This document shows, piece by piece, positions 9,019 through 18,298 of a stretch of 64,000 nt of DNA. The notes under the pieces were generated by a model. That model was not told the origin of the DNA. It made no database searches and saw only the letters and a list, made by a program, of their open reading frames with translations. This DNA comes from Calditrichota bacterium (GTDB lineage: Bacteria > CLD3), in the NCBI GenBank assembly GCA_008501735.1, contig QQUF01000022.1:1-64000 (forward strand), written 5' to 3'. The stretch's first letter is position 1. Each line of letters opens with the position of its first letter. Made by a program: the position numbers and the translations under genes.

Positions 9019-9042
9019 CTAACGGACTAAAGCCCGCAATCC
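8987..9042. repeat. Palindromic repeat, type A copy 1
   Basis: Left arm 8987-9008 (GGATTGCCGACTTTAGTCGG then TT) and right arm 9021-9042 (reverse complement GGATTGCGGGCTTTAGTCCG then TT) form an inverted repeat with three mismatches. Each arm also holds a small hairpin around TTTA. The right arm overlaps the end of the GNAT gene, including part of its stop codon. A perfect relative lies at 48470-48520. Confidence 0.8.
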
Positions 9043-9501
9043 TAAATCGGGTTTTGCTTCTACAAAAAAGTAAATGTGAGTTTCCTTGATTCCGTTTGAT
9101 TTTACAAAACCTAAAGATTCGTAGAACAAAGCGGCAGAAGGATTGTCTGTGTAAAGCCTGAGTCTTGTGAAATGATTTTGTGCAAATGAGATGATTTTTT
9201 CTAAGAGTCGTGTTGCCAAACCCATTCTTCGATATTTTTTGGAAATGTACAAATGCCGAACTCGACCTAATTTTTCATCATTGACGTAAGGGTCAATGTT
9301 CAAACCTCCAATTCCGATGCACAAATCAGAATCGAAAATGCCGAAAAGAATTTCGCCTTTTTTAGAAAAATCATTCTTTCCCGATTTCCACTCAAGAATT
9401 GTCCTTTGAACAAAATTATGACCTTCCAACTCTGCTTCTTCGGCGAGAGGTTTTAGGGTGTGGAGATTTTGGGTTGTGATTTGGAAATAATTAAAACTCA
9501 C
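9019..9501 (-). CDS. GNAT family N-acetyltransferase
   Basis: The 160-residue protein has the GNAT core: RVRHLYISKKYRRMGLATRLL contains the acetyl-CoA binding R-x-x-G-x-A loop around residue 92, followed by the helix after it and DNPSAALFYESLGF, the typical late motif. The substrate is unknown. The last residues (GLRALVR and the stop) are encoded by the right arm of a palindromic repeat, so the natural end of the protein was probably replaced by the element. The ATG at 9501 is the only sensible start. Confidence 0.87.
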   Translation of the reverse strand: MSFNYFQITTQNLHTLKPLAEEAELEGHNFVQRTILEWKSGKNDFSKKGEILFGIFDSDLCIGIGGLNIDPYVNDEKLGRVRHLYISKKYRRMGLATRLLEKIISFAQNHFTRLRLYTDNPSAALFYESLGFVKSNGIKETHIYFFVEAKPDLGLRALVR

Positions 9502-9522
9502 TTAATTTAAACCTAAAATTTA

Positions 9523-11290
9523 TTAGAACATTTTTAATTGTCCAGAATTTTTAGGGATATGAGCATCTTTAATATGTAACTCTTTTTGTAAGGATTCTAG
9601 AATCTGCTCTGTTGTCTGCTTCTTTTCGACAGTTTTTCTGTTATTAAAATCAAGCCCTAATTCCTTACTTTGTAAAAAAAGAGTCGCTTTCTTAAATATT
9701 TCAAAAGCTAAGTCATTATTTCTCAACACAATAAGAATTTCGTCACAACAACTTTTTATACTCTTCCTATTTAATAAATTTGGGGCTTCTTGTTTTACTA
9801 TTAAATACCTAAAGATTAAAAGAATTTGATATCGAAATCGCCATGATAAAGAGTTAATTTTTTTTTTGATTATAGAACCCTTCAAACATAAAATATGATA
9901 AAGCACTTGTGTAGTAAGGAAGAAAATCATGTTCCTTACTAAATATGTCTTCTCCTAAATCTTTCGTTAATTTTCCATAATACCCCGCAACTATGTGTGG
10001 TTTATTTAAAAACATTGCAGAAAAAACTTTTATTTGTCTTTCCTTACTAACAATTCTATTCATTGGAATTTGAGAACTTTTAAATTGATTTGTTCTGCGT
10101 TCATAGTAAAGCTTATATTTGTTATTATCTAGAGATTCATAATATGATTCCAAATCTTGTTGAAAATCAGTTAGAGCTTCCAACTCAACAGCATTTACAG
10201 CTGTTTGATTATTTGTTGCTCTTGTTATTTGTGATTTGATTTCTGATTTATCAGTTACGATTATCTTTAAAGGTATATGCATATTCTCAATATCTTTTAT
10301 ATTCCTGTTTTCATACAAAACATTACTAGTTTGACATCCATTTACAACTTGATAATTTTTAATTGTAAGGTTGTCGCCTGCGCCAGTAATCTCATCTGCA
10401 ACAACAGTTACACCATTATTCAAAATGCAAAATGCGTCTAAGGCTCCTTTCTTTATCGTATCTGCTATATCAGCATTAACAAGGTTTCCATTATCTAAAT
10501 AATCACGAATATTATCATTAAATACTGATTTCATTTTTCCAGAATCGTCAAGAATAATTTTTTTAAACTCAGAAAATGGAATTAACCCCGAATAAGCTAC
10601 TTTAATTTCTGGAATTGTTGGAATTGTAACTTTTCTTTCAAAGACTATTGATGCTTCAACAGGGTCTTTTGTTTTCCTATATAATTTTTGAATTTCTTTT
10701 GAACCACAAGGATTGAAATTTACTTTACCGAACAGTCCTAAATCCTCAAGCTCTTTTAAATTACTTGATACAATTTCTGTTAAATTTTCATCAGCTACCC
10801 ATCTACCAGTTGTACAGAAATAGAGACTACAAATAGGACTTCTCAATTTCATAAATTTAGAATTATGATAAATAAAGTTTTTCATCTCAATAAAGTTTTT
10901 CATCTCATCGGTTTTAAAAGATTCCTCAGAATCTCCAAAGTATATTTTTGTCCACCTAAAAAGATTTTCTATTGATTTTCCTTCAAATTTTGGGGAAGTC
11001 TTTGCTTGTATCAAAACAAAATTTACTGTTAGTTCTCCGTTCAATTCAATTAACTGCTCAATCTCTTTTACAGAATTACATAATTTATTATTTACAATAA
11101 TTCCGATACCATCAATGCCTTGTGTTTTAGGGCCTGTAGAAATTTCTTTCTCATCGAAAGAAACAGAATCCCACTCTTTATTTATTATGCAATAATTTAT
11201 AAATAACTCAAATTTTTCGCTTTCAATTTGAGTTGTGTAATTTTTACTTTCTACAAATTCTTTTAAAAAACTATTCGTAATTGTATCCAT
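9523..11290 (-). pseudogene. AIPR family (abortive phage infection) gene, frameshifted at an A10 tract
   Basis: Two overlapping frames together make one AIPR-type protein. The first, 9854-11290 (478 residues), has the family landmarks IDGIGIIVNN, NFVLIQAKTS, NNGVTVVADEI, YQVVNGCQTSNVLYEN and ATNNQTAV. It stops right after a run of ten A (minus strand; 9858-9867). The second frame continues without a break from INSLSWRFRYQ to LKMF and ends at 9523. Removing one A joins them as QKKINS and gives a 588-residue protein, a plausible family length. AIPR proteins were first tied to abortive infection by phage; their mechanism is little known. The gene may be decayed, rescued by polymerase slippage on the A-run, or affected by a base-calling error. 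Codons look more A+T-rich (many ATA, TTA) than the neighbours, hinting at transfer. Confidence 0.8.
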
Positions 11291-11376
11291 TTTATTCTTC
11301 CAATTAATTTTCGCTTATTCAAAGAAACTTTTATTCTTTAAAAGAAAGTAATGATTAAGTCTAACAAAATAAAACC

Positions 11377-14300
11377 CTAAATCCCAAACTCATTGTCATC
11401 GACATTTTTGTCAATCGTCAGATAATTTGGGTCAAGAATTACTTTGTTTGGTTTTTGGCTTAGTTCAAAAGTTAAGTAGTTTTGCTCCTCTGTTATTCTC
11501 ACTTTTTCGATGGAAAATGTTTCACCTTCCTCGTTGTAAAATCCAATTTCGATTAAGTCGTTTAGTTCGGCAGTTTTGTTCTCGCCTTTGAGTTTTTTGA
11601 TTTCAAAATCAACTTCCACTTTGTGCTTTCCTTCGGCAATCGGTGAGATTTTTACGTCGTTAATTTTGTTCTCATAAAAAGTGATGGTTTCAAAATAATC
11701 TGTTATCAAATACTGCAAACTGTCGGGAACGGATTTTTTCATTTTTGAAAGCAAGTCAAGAGTTGTCGGATAAGGATTTGTTTTGAATTTGTTTTCCTCC
11801 AAAAATTGACGCAAAATCTTGTTCAATTCGTCTTCGCCCAAGTAATGACTCAAAGTGTTAAAGGCAATCGTTCCCTTTCCGTAAGCGATGTAAAGCTGTT
11901 CTTCATCAGCCAAAAACAAAGGTCGTTCTGTTTTGCTCTCCTTATTTCTGCCTCTCAAGTAACGCTTTCTTTGTTGTTGCAAAAATTGCAAAGCTCGTTC
12001 CTTGCCGTATTCTTTCTCATAAATTTGCAAAGTGATGTATTCAGTAATGCTTTCAGTCAACATTCTCGAACCCAAAACATCTTTCGGAATCACTTGACTA
12101 CCAAACCACTGATGAGTCAATTCGTGAGCAGAAATGTAAAACGGTAAATCAATTTTTTCGTCAGAAGAAGCATTCACACAAAAACGAACTTCCGAAATCG
12201 GAATCGAATTCGCCATCGTCGTTGCATAACTTCCTTCTGTAAGTGCAAATTCAATGATTCTTGCTTCTTTGTGCTGGTAATCGCTAAAATATTTTGTGTT
12301 GTAATCAAGAGCAGATTTTAAACCGTTGAACATTTTTGCGTTGTTAAATTTATGACTTTTGTGGTGATAAATTTCGAGATTTACGTCATTCCAATTATCG
12401 TTTTCTTGCACAAACTCCGCAGAGTTGAAAGCAAATTCAAACTTAATTTTCGAGTCCATTTTGTAGTGGTAAAAATTCCGACCGTCTTCGTTCCATTTTT
12501 TCTGTAAGTAACCCGGAGCAATCGCGGTTTGATTTTCCGAAGTACTGATGAAAGTTTCAAAATCCACCAAATCGCTGTCGAAAGCGTGATAATGTCGATT
12601 AACTGCTGTGCTGTCGTTTGGGTGTTTTTCGCTTGCAGGTAAAAAATATCCGATTCTTGGAAAAATGTCGTGCTTCAAAATTGTGCCATTTTTCAAGACA
12701 CTTGAATTCTGCTCAAAAGTTGTGTTTGCTTTATTTCGGAACTCAAAGTGCAGAAATAAACTGTCATTCGGAGCAAGTGAGTTTTCCAACTTGCAAACTG
12801 AAAATTTAAAAGTGCTGTCCTTTTTAACTAAAGTATTTTTATGGCTCAAAGTGAAATTTGTGATTTCATCAAAACCTGCTTTTACAAGAATTGTGTCGAT
12901 AAAATGAGAAGTTTTGTTTACTAAAACATAGTCGCCTTTTGCCTTGAAAGATTGACTTTCGGGAAACAAATCCAAGTTTAGTTTTACAGAAGTTATTTTT
13001 GGTTGAGGTGTTTTTTCAAAATGCCCAAAGTTCTTTTTAAACTCTTCCAAAATTTGATTTTTATTTTTAGCTGAGTTTTCGCCTTCAATCAATTTTTCCG
13101 CCTCAAAAATCTCGTAGCCGAAAAAACAAAACGGAATCAGAAGCAAAACCGAAAAGTAGGTTACAGAATCTTTGAAATGAGAAATTACAATTTGGATTCT
13201 TTCGACAATTGAAAAAGTAAAACCTCTTCGCCAAAGTAAAAATGCCACAACCAAAACGAGACTTGCAAAAAGTAGCCAATAAATTTCAATCAAAAAATAA
13301 GCATTGAGTTGACTTCCAAATCCGTCCAAATCACTGTAAACCATTTGCGGTACAGCATTGAACTTTAGCAAATTCGTTTCGATTCCAATTCGTGAAAATT
13401 GGTCTTGCCCAATCCAACCTAAAAGTAAAATGAAGATTCCGATGTACAAATTCGGGAAAACCGTGTGAATGAAAACTGACGCAAAAGCCCAAACCACAAG
13501 AGGTGGAAAAGTGATGACGAAAAGTTGAAAAAGGTAAAGTCCGATTTCAAAATTGTAGTAACCGTTGTAGATTTGCAAAGAAATTCCGCAAAACATCATC
13601 ACAAATAAAAGTAAAATTTGCACCTGAATTATTGCCAAAACTTTCGAGCCAAGAAGCGACCAATTTACAACAGAAGTCGTGTCAATTAATTGGCTCATTC
13701 TTGCAGTTTGTGAACGGTGAACCAACATTCCCGAAAAGACAAAAGTGATAATTGTGATGACTGCCGTGAAGAAAAACATCGGAACGGAAAGCATTACTCT
13801 TGTTAGCGGAAGTAAGATAAATTCGCTTGTGTTCGTGATTTTTTCGAGTGCGAAAATTATTGCGAAAATCCCAAATGAAACCAAAGCAAGAAACATCCAA
13901 CTTCGGACCACAAACTTTAAGTCAAAAAATGAAAGTCGAAACATTCCTTTAAGTTGTTGTAAAGAAGAAAAATCGTAATTCACACTTGAAAGTCTAACTT
14001 TTGATTTTGGCTGTGTTTGTTGGATTTCCGATTTAGGTTTCCAAAAACTCAAACTAACTGCTTCTTGTGAAAAAGAGAAACTTCGGTAGAAAAAAGCAAA
14101 ACAAACCGACACCAAACCGAGCCAAAAAAATCGGTTGTAAAGCACAACTCCGAGAATCGGAATTTGCTTTGTGTTTTGTTCTTCAAGAGTCCAAAGGTGA
14201 GTTTCGTAAAGAACTGAATTTTGTCCCAAAGGGTCGGTTAAAGCAATGAGAAAAGTGTTTCCTGCAAAAAGATTTTCAGAAATAATTTGCAGAAGAAAAA

Positions 14301-14862
14301 GAAGAATTACAGTTACAAATCCTGCGTAAATATTTCGCGAAAAAGTTACGGTAATGAAGACCAACAAACCGAAAATGAGCAAATTTGGAAGAACAATAAA
14401 ACCGTAAGAAATTACGTAACCCAAAAGATTGAATTCGCCAATTTTGGGATTTCCACTTAAAATTAATTCGCCAATTCCAAAAGCAAAACCAACCGAAAGA
14501 GTGATTAAACTTACCACAAAAAAGGCACTCAAAAATTTGCCAAAAAGGTAGTCAGATTTTTTGATTGGGAAAGAGTAAAGAATGTTGTGAAATCGGTCTT
14601 TGAAATCTTTGTAAACAGTTGTTCCGATAATTGCAGGAAGCAGAAAGAGGAAGAATTTGCCAAAGTATTGCAAAACAAAATCTATTTCGTGAGGTGAGTT
14701 TAAAAGCCGAACTTTTTCTTTGGTAGTCGAAGGTTCGTCAAAATATCCACCTGTTCCCAAAATCGAAAGTAAACCGATTGCGAAAAACACACAAAAGTAA
14801 ATGTAAGTCGTGGGATTCTTGAGCCAGCTTTTCAGCTCGTAATTGAATATTTTTGTAAGCAT
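11377..14862 (-). CDS. ABC-2 type permease fused to M1-family aminopeptidase
   Basis: The 1161-residue protein joins two parts. Residues about 1-570 contain two permease halves with roughly twelve hydrophobic segments; it opens MLTKIFNYELKSWLKNPTTY, a typical ABC-2 export permease start. Residues about 620-1100 are an M1 gluzincin: a beta saddle, then HELTHQWFG near residue 912 with the third zinc ligand in LTESITEY. The peptidase part would face the periplasm if topology follows the family. The ATPase gene sits 109 bases upstream on the same strand, so together they form an ABC system. Substrates of such permease-peptidases are not known. Confidence 0.9.
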   Translation of the reverse strand: MLTKIFNYELKSWLKNPTTYIYFCVFFAIGLLSILGTGGYFDEPSTTKEKVRLLNSPHEIDFVLQYFGKFFLFLLPAIIGTTVYKDFKDRFHNILYSFPIKKSDYLFGKFLSAFFVVSLITLSVGFAFGIGELILSGNPKIGEFNLLGYVISYGFIVLPNLLIFGLLVFITVTFSRNIYAGFVTVILLFLLQIISENLFAGNTFLIALTDPLGQNSVLYETHLWTLEEQNTKQIPILGVVLYNRFFWLGLVSVCFAFFYRSFSFSQEAVSLSFWKPKSEIQQTQPKSKVRLSSVNYDFSSLQQLKGMFRLSFFDLKFVVRSWMFLALVSFGIFAIIFALEKITNTSEFILLPLTRVMLSVPMFFFTAVITIITFVFSGMLVHRSQTARMSQLIDTTSVVNWSLLGSKVLAIIQVQILLLFVMMFCGISLQIYNGYYNFEIGLYLFQLFVITFPPLVVWAFASVFIHTVFPNLYIGIFILLLGWIGQDQFSRIGIETNLLKFNAVPQMVYSDLDGFGSQLNAYFLIEIYWLLFASLVLVVAFLLWRRGFTFSIVERIQIVISHFKDSVTYFSVLLLIPFCFFGYEIFEAEKLIEGENSAKNKNQILEEFKKNFGHFEKTPQPKITSVKLNLDLFPESQSFKAKGDYVLVNKTSHFIDTILVKAGFDEITNFTLSHKNTLVKKDSTFKFSVCKLENSLAPNDSLFLHFEFRNKANTTFEQNSSVLKNGTILKHDIFPRIGYFLPASEKHPNDSTAVNRHYHAFDSDLVDFETFISTSENQTAIAPGYLQKKWNEDGRNFYHYKMDSKIKFEFAFNSAEFVQENDNWNDVNLEIYHHKSHKFNNAKMFNGLKSALDYNTKYFSDYQHKEARIIEFALTEGSYATTMANSIPISEVRFCVNASSDEKIDLPFYISAHELTHQWFGSQVIPKDVLGSRMLTESITEYITLQIYEKEYGKERALQFLQQQRKRYLRGRNKESKTERPLFLADEEQLYIAYGKGTIAFNTLSHYLGEDELNKILRQFLEENKFKTNPYPTTLDLLSKMKKSVPDSLQYLITDYFETITFYENKINDVKISPIAEGKHKVEVDFEIKKLKGENKTAELNDLIEIGFYNEEGETFSIEKVRITEEQNYLTFELSQKPNKVILDPNYLTIDKNVDDNEFGI

Positions 14863-14907
14863 ATTTTTCTAATTCTTTAAGGTCTGTGCAATTTGGAATG
14901 TCTGTTT

Positions 14908-14971
14908 AACCACCCCTAAAATTTGAATTTCACAAACTGAAGTTTGTAAATCCAATTTTTCGGGGGTGGTT
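14908..14971. repeat. Palindromic element, type C, at the end of the ABC ATPase gene
   Basis: Outer arms AACCACCCC (14908-14916) and GGGGTGGTT (14963-14971) enclose an inner hairpin ACAAACT-GA-AGTTTGT (14932-14947). The right arm ends at the base before the ATPase stop codon. It may act as an RNA stem limiting transcription into the permease gene downstream. A weaker partial copy of the arm is seen near 8930. Confidence 0.7.
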
Positions 14972-15847
14972 TTACAAATAAGATTTCAAAGCAACGAAGT
15001 AAACATCTTCGAGGTTTGGAATTGTTTTTTCAAAGTTTTTACTCGGCTTCGTTTCGGCAAAAACTCGAATGCTTATCGAATTGTCTTCATTGAAGTTTGA
15101 AGACAAGACTTTGTGTTCTGCTTCGATTTTTTCCAATTCGTTGCGGTCAGTTTTCAGAGTCCAAATTTTATTTTCAATTTCTTTAATTGATTCTGTCGGA
15201 GTTGTTTTCTTGAGAATTTTGCCGTCATTCATAATTGCCAAATTTGTGCAAAGTTCTTTCACGTCGTCAACAATGTGAGTTGAAAAAATCACGATGTTGT
15301 TTGTTCCGATTTCTCGCAAAACATTCAAAAAGCGGTTTCGTTCTTCTGGGTCTAAACCTGCTGTCGGTTCGTCAACAATTATTAATTTCGGATTGTTTAG
15401 CAAAAGTTGAGCGATTCCAAAACGTTGCTTCATTCCACCTGAGTAACCGCTGACGTGCTTTTTTCTGACTTCAAACAAATTTGTCAAGTGAAGCACTTCT
15501 TCAACAATTTTATTACGATCTTTTTTGGAAGCAATTCCTTTGAGAGTTGCGATGTAGTCAAGAAGCTCTTCGGCTGAAACTTTCGGGTAAACTCCAAATT
15601 CTTGTGGTAAGTAACCCAAGATTTTTCTCAGACTCATTTGGTCTTGTAGAACGTTAATTTCATTGAAAAAGATACTTCCGTTGTCGGGATTTTGTAAAGT
15701 CGCAATTGTCCGCATCAAAGAAGATTTCCCTGCTCCGTTTGGTCCGAGTAAACCGAACATTCCTGTTTCGATTTCGAGATTCAAATTGTCAATTGCTTTT
15801 ACGCCGTTGTTGTAGGTCTTCGTGAGTTCACTGATGACTAATTTCAT
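14972..15847 (-). CDS. ABC transporter ATP-binding protein
   Basis: The 291-residue protein has Walker A GPNGAGKSS at 35-43, Q-loop LPQEFG around 80, signature YSGGMKQR at 135-142, Walker B LIIVDEP at 155-161 and a switch His in IFSTHIVDD. The 80-residue C-terminal extension is seen in ATPases that pair with ABC-2 permeases. Its partner is almost certainly the permease-peptidase fusion gene that follows on the same strand. Confidence 0.93.
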   Translation of the reverse strand: MKLVISELTKTYNNGVKAIDNLNLEIETGMFGLLGPNGAGKSSLMRTIATLQNPDNGSIFFNEINVLQDQMSLRKILGYLPQEFGVYPKVSAEELLDYIATLKGIASKKDRNKIVEEVLHLTNLFEVRKKHVSGYSGGMKQRFGIAQLLLNNPKLIIVDEPTAGLDPEERNRFLNVLREIGTNNIVIFSTHIVDDVKELCTNLAIMNDGKILKKTTPTESIKEIENKIWTLKTDRNELEKIEAEHKVLSSNFNEDNSISIRVFAETKPSKNFEKTIPNLEDVYFVALKSYL

Positions 15848-15911
15848 AGCTTCTCAATTTTGGGAGAATGGATTTTTAAAGGTAATTTTGAAAACTTACG
15901 GCGAGTTTTGG

Positions 15912-15957
15912 AAAAGGTTTGTAGGGAACAAAGATTTTTGTTCCCTACAAACCTTTT
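15912..15957. repeat. Palindromic repeat, type B copy 1
   Basis: A perfect 21-base inverted repeat (arm AAAAGGTTTGTAGGGAACAA then A) surrounds a 4-base GATT loop. The right arm overlaps the first bases of the stop codon of the SLC12-like gene at 15956-15958. The core GTAGGGAACAAAGATT recurs with one change at 37642-37675. Confidence 0.85.
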
Positions 15958-18172
15958 ATTCGATGACTTTTTTGCTGTGTGAATTTATAAAAAGCATACT
16001 TCCTAATTCCTCGTAGCCTTCAAACATTTTTTTACCTAAATGTTTGAGGCTTTTTTCTCTAAAACCGATGATTGTTAGTCCAGCATTTACAGAGTACTCG
16101 TTGATGATTGTTTTAACAGAAGTATCTTCTTTGTGAGTAATTATTTCGATGTTGTGATTTGTAATTGGTAGCCTTCCGCTGAGTAGTAATTCGTCCATTT
16201 GGCGTTGAACTTCTTGGACTTCGCTTTCTTTGCAAACATCAAAAATTTTGATGTCGCCTCGTTTCCATTCAGGATGTCCCAAAATGATGAAACTAAGTAA
16301 AATCATTAAATTTGCATTGTCTTCGTCAGCTGTTTTTATCCAAATATGAATTCCATTTTTGAAAATCAATGGCTTGCGGCTTGAAGCTAAAATGCAAACG
16401 TCAAATTTCCCAGAACTAACCAAGTTAAAGTCTTGAATAATCTCATCAATTTCTTCCAAACTTGATTCATCTTTATCATACTCAAAAATGAACATATTAT
16501 TTTCCATTCCTGCAATGCCGGGAATTTGAATTGATTGTGCAATTGCTGTCGTCGTCGAAGGAGAAATAATTGTATCAATGTAAACGTAATTATCTGTATC
16601 CACATTTTTTAGCAATTTTGTTAATTCTTGCTCTGCCTGTTCATTTGTATTTTTTGAGAAGTACCCTTCGATTCTGTGTAAATAAGTTCCAAAACCGTAT
16701 TTGTAAGAAATCCAGTTTAGCAAACGAAAAGCATTGTCACGTTTGAAGGAATTTTTTGAAATACAAATTGCACTTGGTCGCCACTCTTCGTCTGTGTGTA
16801 TAACTCTTTTCTTCTGAATATAAATTTGAATAGTTCTGTTGAATTGGAAAAGGAAATTGACAAAAATCGAAGAAATTCCTTTGCGGTTTTTATTGTAAGA
16901 ATCAATATAGATGTAAAGCAAAGTCATCAAAACAAAAGCTAAAATTGTGTAGGCTGTATTAATCTTGAACATTACCCAAAATGAAGTAATGAAACCTAGC
17001 AAAGAGATAAACCATTTTGATTTAAAAGTTGGTCGGTAAGAAGGTGAAGAGCCGAATTGGTGGAGAAATGAGATTAAGCAAAGTGAACCGTAAGTAATCA
17101 TAAAAAACATCGAAATAATCATTGCAACAGCGTTCACGTCTCCGATTGCAACAAAGACTAAAGCGATTAGACAAGTAATAACTAACGCATTTTCAGGCTC
17201 GTTGTCTTTTGGTCTGTTCAGCCCTAACCAACTGTTTATTTTTGTAATCGGAAAAGCTTTGTCAACGGCAAGTGCTTGTAAAGTTCTCGGAGCAACCATA
17301 AGCGAACCCAAAGCAGAAGAAATTGTCGAAGCCGCAAGTCCAATCGGAATAAAAACGACTCCCCAAAAAGCAATGTCTCCCATAATAAATTGATTGTTTA
17401 CCAAATCTTCAGGAGTTGCAGAAACCGCTAATTTGTAGGCAATGAAAAAATAAAGAATCATTCCAGCGATTGTTGCTGTTGTTGTTCCGAGTGGAATGGA
17501 TTTACCAGGTTCTTTCAAATCTCCTGACAAACCAACTCCTGCTGTCATTCCTGTAAAAGCAGGAAAAATGATTGCAAAAACCACAAAAAATTGATCCATA
17601 TTTTGAGGTTCTAAACCTGCAAAACTTAATTCTGCAATGCCTCCATTCGTAGGAGAGCCAATAAAAAATGAAACGAGTGAAACTGCCAAAACAGCTACAA
17701 TTATGTAAAGAGCTTTAACACCGAGATTCGCACCTTGTTTGAGAATTAAACCGCCAAGAATAATCATCACAGGAATACTAATCACTTGTCGAGGAAGATA
17801 GAAGTTGTGCGAATTCAAAAAGTATTGAAATAAAAATTCAAAGGATTCGGTGAAAGCAATTACATAAAATGCCACACTAATTGCTTGAGAAAGGTAAAGT
17901 GCAATTCCAATCGTCGCGCCAATATTGATTCCGAAAGAACGAGAAATGATGAAGTATTCGCCACCACCTTCAACCCTTTTATTCGTCGCAATTTCCGAGA
18001 TTGCTAAAGCAGTTGGAATCGTTACCAAATGCCCAAGAATGATGATTGGAATAACTCCCCAAAAACCTAAAGTTCCGACTGCAAAGCCAAAACGCAAAAA
18101 TAGAATTGCACCAAGAATTGTCGAAATTGCCGTAAAAAATACGGGAGCAGTTCCAAATTTTTTTTCTTGCAT
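15956..18172 (-). CDS. APC-superfamily transporter, SLC12-like (cation-chloride cotransporter type)
   Basis: The 738-residue protein has a twelve-helix transport core (residues about 8-430) starting with the APC signature FFTAISTILGAILFLRFG and EGGGEYFIISRSFG. A soluble C-terminal half of about 300 residues follows, with repeated Rossmann-like patches (VYIDTIIS, VCILASSRKP, TIIGFREKS). This layout matches bacterial relatives of SLC12 cation-chloride cotransporters rather than plain amino acid permeases of about 450 residues. The transported ions or solutes cannot be read from sequence. An MscS gene lies upstream, which fits a role in ion or volume balance, but that is inference. Confidence 0.82.
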   Translation of the reverse strand: MQEKKFGTAPVFFTAISTILGAILFLRFGFAVGTLGFWGVIPIIILGHLVTIPTALAISEIATNKRVEGGGEYFIISRSFGINIGATIGIALYLSQAISVAFYVIAFTESFEFLFQYFLNSHNFYLPRQVISIPVMIILGGLILKQGANLGVKALYIIVAVLAVSLVSFFIGSPTNGGIAELSFAGLEPQNMDQFFVVFAIIFPAFTGMTAGVGLSGDLKEPGKSIPLGTTTATIAGMILYFFIAYKLAVSATPEDLVNNQFIMGDIAFWGVVFIPIGLAASTISSALGSLMVAPRTLQALAVDKAFPITKINSWLGLNRPKDNEPENALVITCLIALVFVAIGDVNAVAMIISMFFMITYGSLCLISFLHQFGSSPSYRPTFKSKWFISLLGFITSFWVMFKINTAYTILAFVLMTLLYIYIDSYNKNRKGISSIFVNFLFQFNRTIQIYIQKKRVIHTDEEWRPSAICISKNSFKRDNAFRLLNWISYKYGFGTYLHRIEGYFSKNTNEQAEQELTKLLKNVDTDNYVYIDTIISPSTTTAIAQSIQIPGIAGMENNMFIFEYDKDESSLEEIDEIIQDFNLVSSGKFDVCILASSRKPLIFKNGIHIWIKTADEDNANLMILLSFIILGHPEWKRGDIKIFDVCKESEVQEVQRQMDELLLSGRLPITNHNIEIITHKEDTSVKTIINEYSVNAGLTIIGFREKSLKHLGKKMFEGYEELGSMLFINSHSKKVIE

Positions 18173-18298
18173 ACTTTATCCTATTAGAATTTTTAGGTTG
18201 TTAGACATTTAGCTTGAGAAATGAGAATGAAATATAAATTAAAATTGGATTTAAATGGAGTAAATACTTGAGCTGTACAATGCATCACAAATATAATT

